Positions 7,543 through 9,537 of a stretch of DNA of 9,537 nt are shown piece by piece; positions within the stretch are counted from its first letter, which is position 1, and each line of letters begins with the position of its first letter. A program made the translations under genes and the position numbers. The notes beneath the pieces were generated by a model. It ran no database searches. It worked only from the letters and a program-made list of their open reading frames with translations, and was not told the DNA's origin. The DNA is from an uncultured Bacilli bacterium (GTDB taxonomy: Bacteria; Bacillota_I; Bacilli_A; RF39; UBA660). The stretch is from positions 1 through 9,537 of the forward strand of contig CAKPBH010000049.1 of the NCBI GenBank assembly GCA_934140355.1. Reading direction: 5' to 3'.

Positions 7543-7571
7543 ATTCTATCACAAATAATATCATTTTTCAA
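7543..7571 (-). promoter_or_regulatory. promoter of the transglutaminase-like gene
   Basis: On the minus strand TTGAAA (7571-7566), 17 bases, then TAGAAT (7548-7543) with TGA directly before it (7551-7549). Transcription should start near 7536, about 19 bases before the ATG at 7517. This placement rules out the longer reading with a TTG start at 7571. Confidence 0.75.
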
Positions 7572-7742
7572 TTTCTTGTCCCAAAAAAGATATAATATTC
7601 TCTTTTAGCTCGTTAACAAAATATTCGTTTAGAAGAAATAAAATTTTCAACATATTCAAAATGAAAAAAAGCATTAAAATAAGAACAATTTTAGATATTA
7701 ATTCCAAAATCATCTCTTTTTATGCTTTAGGAAAAGTTATGC

Positions 7743-7775
7743 AAAAAAACTAAATCAAGAACAATTCATTCAGTT
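7743..7775 (-). terminator. likely terminator of the ASCH gene
   Basis: On the minus strand AACTGAAT (7775-7768) pairs with ATTTAGTT (7755-7748), 8 pairs with one G·U and a 12-base loop, followed by TTTTT (7747-7743). It lies 20 bases past the ASCH stop. The stem is weak but position and tail fit. It separates the ASCH gene from the next minus-strand gene, which has its own promoter. Confidence 0.5.
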
Positions 7776-7795
7776 AGCAACCAAAATCACAAATA

Positions 7796-8173
7796 TTAAT
7801 TCAAAAAAGATGGTAATTTTTTATTTCTCGTATGCATTAATTCAATTCTAATTCCTAAAACACCATATTGTTTTTGTTTTTCTTTTGTATAAAATTGTTC
7901 AAGAACACCAATTAGCTCTTTTTTTGTCATGGATTTATCCGACAAAATAGAAATATCAAAATCTTTAAACATTTCCTCGAAAGAATTATATCTTAATAAA
8001 CCAATTACTTTAACATTAAATGATTCAACTAATTCTGGCTCTTTGAAAAATTTGATAGTATCTCCAATTTTAATTTGCTGTCTTTTTTCATCGAAAAGTC
8101 TAATTTCGATTCTTTTTGTACCATTTTGTATAAATTTATAATACTCGGGTTGTAATTTCATTTTATGTTCCAT
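7796..8173 (-). CDS. ASCH-domain protein
   Basis: The 125-residue protein is nearly all one ASCH domain, a PUA-related beta-barrel found in RNA-linked proteins and, in E. coli YqfB, an N4-acetylcytidine amidohydrolase. Visible marks are the opening strand and helix MKLQPEYYKFIQNGTK (5-20), the hallmark RIEIRLFDEKR (21-31), KIGDTIKF (35-42), and the closing YGVLGIRIEL (103-112). Set against my recollection of YqfB, K20 matches the catalytic lysine, but the position of its threonine appears to be E23, so the same chemistry is not supported. ATG 8173 is chosen over the internal ATG at 8161 because AAAGGAAG (8189-8182) lies upstream with about 8-11 bases between. It is divergent from the GNAT gene at 8402 across 228 bases and is followed by its own terminator. 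Confidence 0.87.
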   Translation of the reverse strand: MEHKMKLQPEYYKFIQNGTKRIEIRLFDEKRQQIKIGDTIKFFKEPELVESFNVKVIGLLRYNSFEEMFKDFDISILSDKSMTKKELIGVLEQFYTKEKQKQYGVLGIRIELMHTRNKKLPSFLN

Positions 8174-8223
8174 GTTATTTTCTTCCTTTCATTCTAGATT
8201 TTACAATATTGTTTTCTTTTTTC

Positions 8224-8232
8224 ATTTTATCA
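8224..8232 (-). promoter_or_regulatory. possible extended -10 element of the ASCH gene
   Basis: On the minus strand TGA (8232-8230) directly followed by TAAAAT (8229-8224) matches the extended -10 form used elsewhere in the window, about 50 bases before the ATG. No good -35 box lies 17 bases upstream, so the call is tentative. Confidence 0.35.
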
Positions 8233-8344
8233 CATAAATTACCATCTAAGTTAAATGTTTCCGTAGCATTCTTACAATGATTGTAATCCTATTTCTACAA
8301 TTTGTATCTCCCTTTTTCCCTTTTAGAAAACATTGTATCATAAT

Positions 8345-8373
8345 TTGACAAATATCGCAAAAGATGATATTAT
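8345..8373 (+). promoter_or_regulatory. promoter of the second GNAT gene
   Basis: A perfect TTGACA (8345-8350), 17 bases, then TATTAT (8368-8373) preceded by TGA (8365-8367). Start of transcription is expected near 8380, with the AAGAGGAAG ribosome site (8386-8394) close behind. It lies in the intergenic region shared with the divergent ASCH gene. Confidence 0.82.
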
Positions 8374-8401
8374 ATCGACAATTTTAAGAGGAAGAGTCTA
8401 A

Positions 8402-8974
8402 ATGAGAGAAATTGAAAGTTTAAAAAGTTATATCGGTAAGGTTCCTAAAGATGAGTTTATGGTGCTTGCAACAAAAATTTATATGATAACAGATTTTATT
8501 ACTAATGATTATCCTAAATATAAAGAATGGTATTTTACCAAACAATTGCCTGCAACAATAAATAGCAATGAACGAAATATATTGTTTGTTAGAAATTTAG
8601 AAGACAATAACGAGATTATTTCAATGGCTTGTCTAAAAAAAGATAAGAAAGAACAAAAAATATGTACATTATATGTTTCTGATAAATGTAGAGGTTTAGG
8701 AATAGGTACAGCAATGGTTGAAGAATCAATGAAATGGTTAGGTACAACTAAACCACTTATAACGTTAGCCGATTATAAACTAGAAATGTTTAGACCACTC
8801 ATTAACAAGTATGAGTGGGAATTAATGGAAATAGTTTCAAATTTATACAAAGATAAAACTCAAGAATTATGTTTCAATGGAACATTAACGAGAACCTCTG
8901 CAGAAAATTTAGAACAGCAATTCCATCAGAAGTTAGTTAGGACATTAAAAAATAGGGGTAAACAAATTCAATAA
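8402..8974 (+). CDS. GNAT-family N-acetyltransferase
   Basis: A 190-residue protein with a clear GNAT core: strand NILFVRNL (59-66), strand IISMACLK (72-79) after an acidic turn, and motif A CTLYVSDKCRGLGIGTAMVE (88-107), whose R-G-L-G-I-G loop is the intact acetyl-CoA pyrophosphate site. The second half (about 117-160) has strands fitting the acceptor side, with ITLADYKLEMF and ELCFNGTL. The last 30 residues, rich in Gln, Lys and Arg, extend past the usual domain end. The substrate is unknown; small molecules, proteins and RNA are all possible in this family. The ATG at 8402 follows AGAGGAAG by about 7-10 bases and a near-consensus promoter. No antitoxin-like small gene sits next to it, so it does not look like a GNAT toxin-antitoxin pair. 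It is divergent from the ASCH gene, a possible functional link. Confidence 0.87.
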   Translation: MREIESLKSYIGKVPKDEFMVLATKIYMITDFITNDYPKYKEWYFTKQLPATINSNERNILFVRNLEDNNEIISMACLKKDKKEQKICTLYVSDKCRGLGIGTAMVEESMKWLGTTKPLITLADYKLEMFRPLINKYEWELMEIVSNLYKDKTQELCFNGTLTRTSAENLEQQFHQKLVRTLKNRGKQIQ

Positions 8975-9200
8975 AAATAGTTTAATTGATCAAATTTTTT
9001 AATGGTTGTGTTAAAGCATAATGACTATAGGAAAAAATGATAATTTATTAAACTACTTAAAACAATGTGAAACCGTAGCGTATTCATTACTAAAATAATA
9101 AACTAAAAACATTAAAATTTAATACTAGATGACATAAAAGTATAAGAAAATTTTTTTGATATAAAGATTGATTGTTTAATGGTTATATATAATTTAAAAA
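8975..9200. other. non-coding stretch behind the GNAT gene
   Basis: No gene or clear terminator is visible. The longest plus frame of note is 25 codons at 9021-9098 with no ribosome site. The 17-base string ATAAAAATAGTTTAATT, starting inside the GNAT stop codon region (8971-8987), recurs exactly at 9382-9398 inside repeat copy 3. Confidence 0.45.
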
Positions 9201-9298
9201 AATACTAAAACTAAATGATATTTGAAAATTTAAAATTAATATTCAATCATTTATCATAAATATTTTCCTACGAAGTCCACTAAATTTTGATAAACTAC
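9201..9298 (+). repeat. dispersed AT-rich repeat, copy 2
   Basis: Bases 9201-9249 match 6370-6418 in the same orientation at 40 of 49 positions, and a diverged form of the tandem-repeat tail (GTCCA, then TTTTGA) follows at 9268-9298. The left 33 bases of copy 1 are missing. It faces copy 3, so 9201-9439 is itself an imperfect palindrome. Confidence 0.5.
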
Positions 9299-9306
9299 AA
9301 AAAAGG

Positions 9307-9328
9307 GTTCTTCGAAATTCGATGAACT
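9307..9328 (+). repeat. conserved small hairpin, copy 2
   Basis: G9307-C9327 to G9314-C9320 pair with a single T·T mismatch (9311/9323) around loop AAATT (9315-9319). It shares the TCTTCGAAATT core with 6282-6303 in the same orientation. The changed pairs between the copies are compensatory. Confidence 0.5.
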
Positions 9329-9332
9329 TACT

Positions 9333-9439
9333 TAGTTAAAAAAATTTGTGGTAAGGTGATTTAATACTGGTTTCAAGTTTGATAAAAATAGTTTAATTTT
9401 GGTATTATTTAGGAGTTTTAAAAGAATAAAATACAATGA
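9333..9439 (-). repeat. dispersed AT-rich repeat, copy 3 (inverted)
   Basis: Its reverse complement matches copy 1: 44 of 49 positions over 9439-9391 against 6337-6385, then weaker similarity down to about 9333. With copy 1 it forms long inverted repeats bracketing the three genes at 6504-8974. No open frame is seen inside. Confidence 0.6.
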
Positions 9440-9493
9440 AAATCCCCTCTGGATGATTTTTTAGAGTCTGTAAATAAATTTGTGTAAATAGAG

Positions 9494-9526
9494 TCTCTCC
9501 ATGATACAATAGTAGAAATGGAGAGA
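9494..9526. repeat. perfect 9-bp inverted repeat over a promoter and ribosome site
   Basis: TCTCTCCAT (9494-9502) and ATGGAGAGA (9518-9526) are exact complements with a 15-base spacer; as RNA the stem can grow by about three more pairs, two of them G·U. The right arm contains the GGAGAG ribosome site of the next gene, and the spacer contains the -10 box. It may be a repressor operator or an RNA hairpin that hides the ribosome site. Confidence 0.7.
9502..9510 (+). promoter_or_regulatory. extended -10 element of the last gene
   Basis: TGA (9502-9504) directly before TACAAT (9505-9510) matches the extended -10 form of the other promoters here. The -35 region is poor; TTGTGT (9480-9485) is at an overlong 19 bases. 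The expected start is near 9517, just before the ribosome site. Confidence 0.5.
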
Positions 9527-9533
9527 TTTTATT

Positions 9534-9537
9534 ATGA
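9534..9537 (+). CDS. start of a gene cut by the window end
   Basis: An ATG at 9534 stands 8 bases after GGAGAG (9520-9525) and about 17 bases after the predicted transcription start. Only one codon and one base are visible, so the product is unknown. Another ATG at 9518 overlaps the ribosome site in a different frame and would need a leaderless start; it is less likely. Confidence 0.4.

Noticed and set aside
7518..7571. 18-codon N-terminal extension of the transglutaminase-like gene starting at TTG
   Set aside because: The TTG is the -35 box and the extension covers the -10 box and the AAAGGGGG ribosome site; the ATG at 7517 fits far better.
9444..9450. CCCCTCT as a copy of the tRNA-Met 3' end (attachment site)
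   Set aside because: Only seven bases match and the following bases differ from the tRNA end, so no tRNA-type attachment duplication is supported.
9442..9462. ATCC/GGAT hairpin followed by a T run as a terminator
   Set aside because: The stem is only four pairs with a bulge after it, too weak to call.
1..9537. CRISPR array, rRNA or riboswitch
   Set aside because: No spaced direct repeats, ribosomal RNA sequence or known riboswitch core was seen on either strand.

Overview
The window is AT-rich DNA from a low-GC, Gram-positive-type bacterium of the Bacillota/Mycoplasmatota-like lineage. The evidence is the strong AGGAGG-type ribosome binding sites, sigma-A-like promoters with 17-bp spacers, an FtsA/FtsZ pair of Firmicutes type, and an elongator tRNA-Met close in sequence to that of Bacillus. 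TGA is used as a stop (end of ftsA), so this is not a Mycoplasma-type recoded genome. I cannot name the genus from sequence alone.

Left part (1-5650): a small GNAT-family acetyltransferase gene (+) has its own extended -10 promoter and a terminator stem that starts inside its last codons. It converges on a minus-strand block: uvrB (nucleotide excision repair) and a tightly coupled ftsA-ftsZ operon (cell division). The operon runs from a perfect TTGACA-17-TATAAT promoter, joins ftsA to ftsZ through a TGATG stop/start overlap, and ends at a hairpin terminator between ftsZ and uvrB. This part looks like ordinary core chromosome. The odd points are a TTG start for ftsA beneath an out-of-frame upstream ATG, a non-canonical phosphate-2 loop in FtsA, and uvrB without uvrA beside it.

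Middle (5651-6503): a gene-poor gap of about 430 bp, then an elongator tRNA-Met (CAT) with promoter, encoded CCA and terminator. It is followed by the first copy of an AT-rich repeat family, a two-unit perfect 23-bp tandem repeat and a small hairpin.

Right part (6504-8974): three accessory-looking genes. They are a putative transglutaminase/papain-like Cys-His-Asp protein (-), an ASCH-domain protein (-), and a GNAT acetyltransferase (+) transcribed divergently from the ASCH gene. After them come about 560 bp of non-coding sequence carrying two more copies of the repeat family and a second copy of the hairpin with a compensatory base-pair change. The outer repeat copies are inverted relative to each other, so the three-gene segment is bracketed by long imperfect inverted repeats next to a tRNA gene. 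No transposase or integrase is present.

The window ends just as another plus-strand gene seems to begin, behind an extended -10 promoter and a perfect 9-bp inverted repeat that covers its ribosome binding site. The core genes are confident calls. The cassette idea and the acetyl-transfer/ASCH pairing are inferences.
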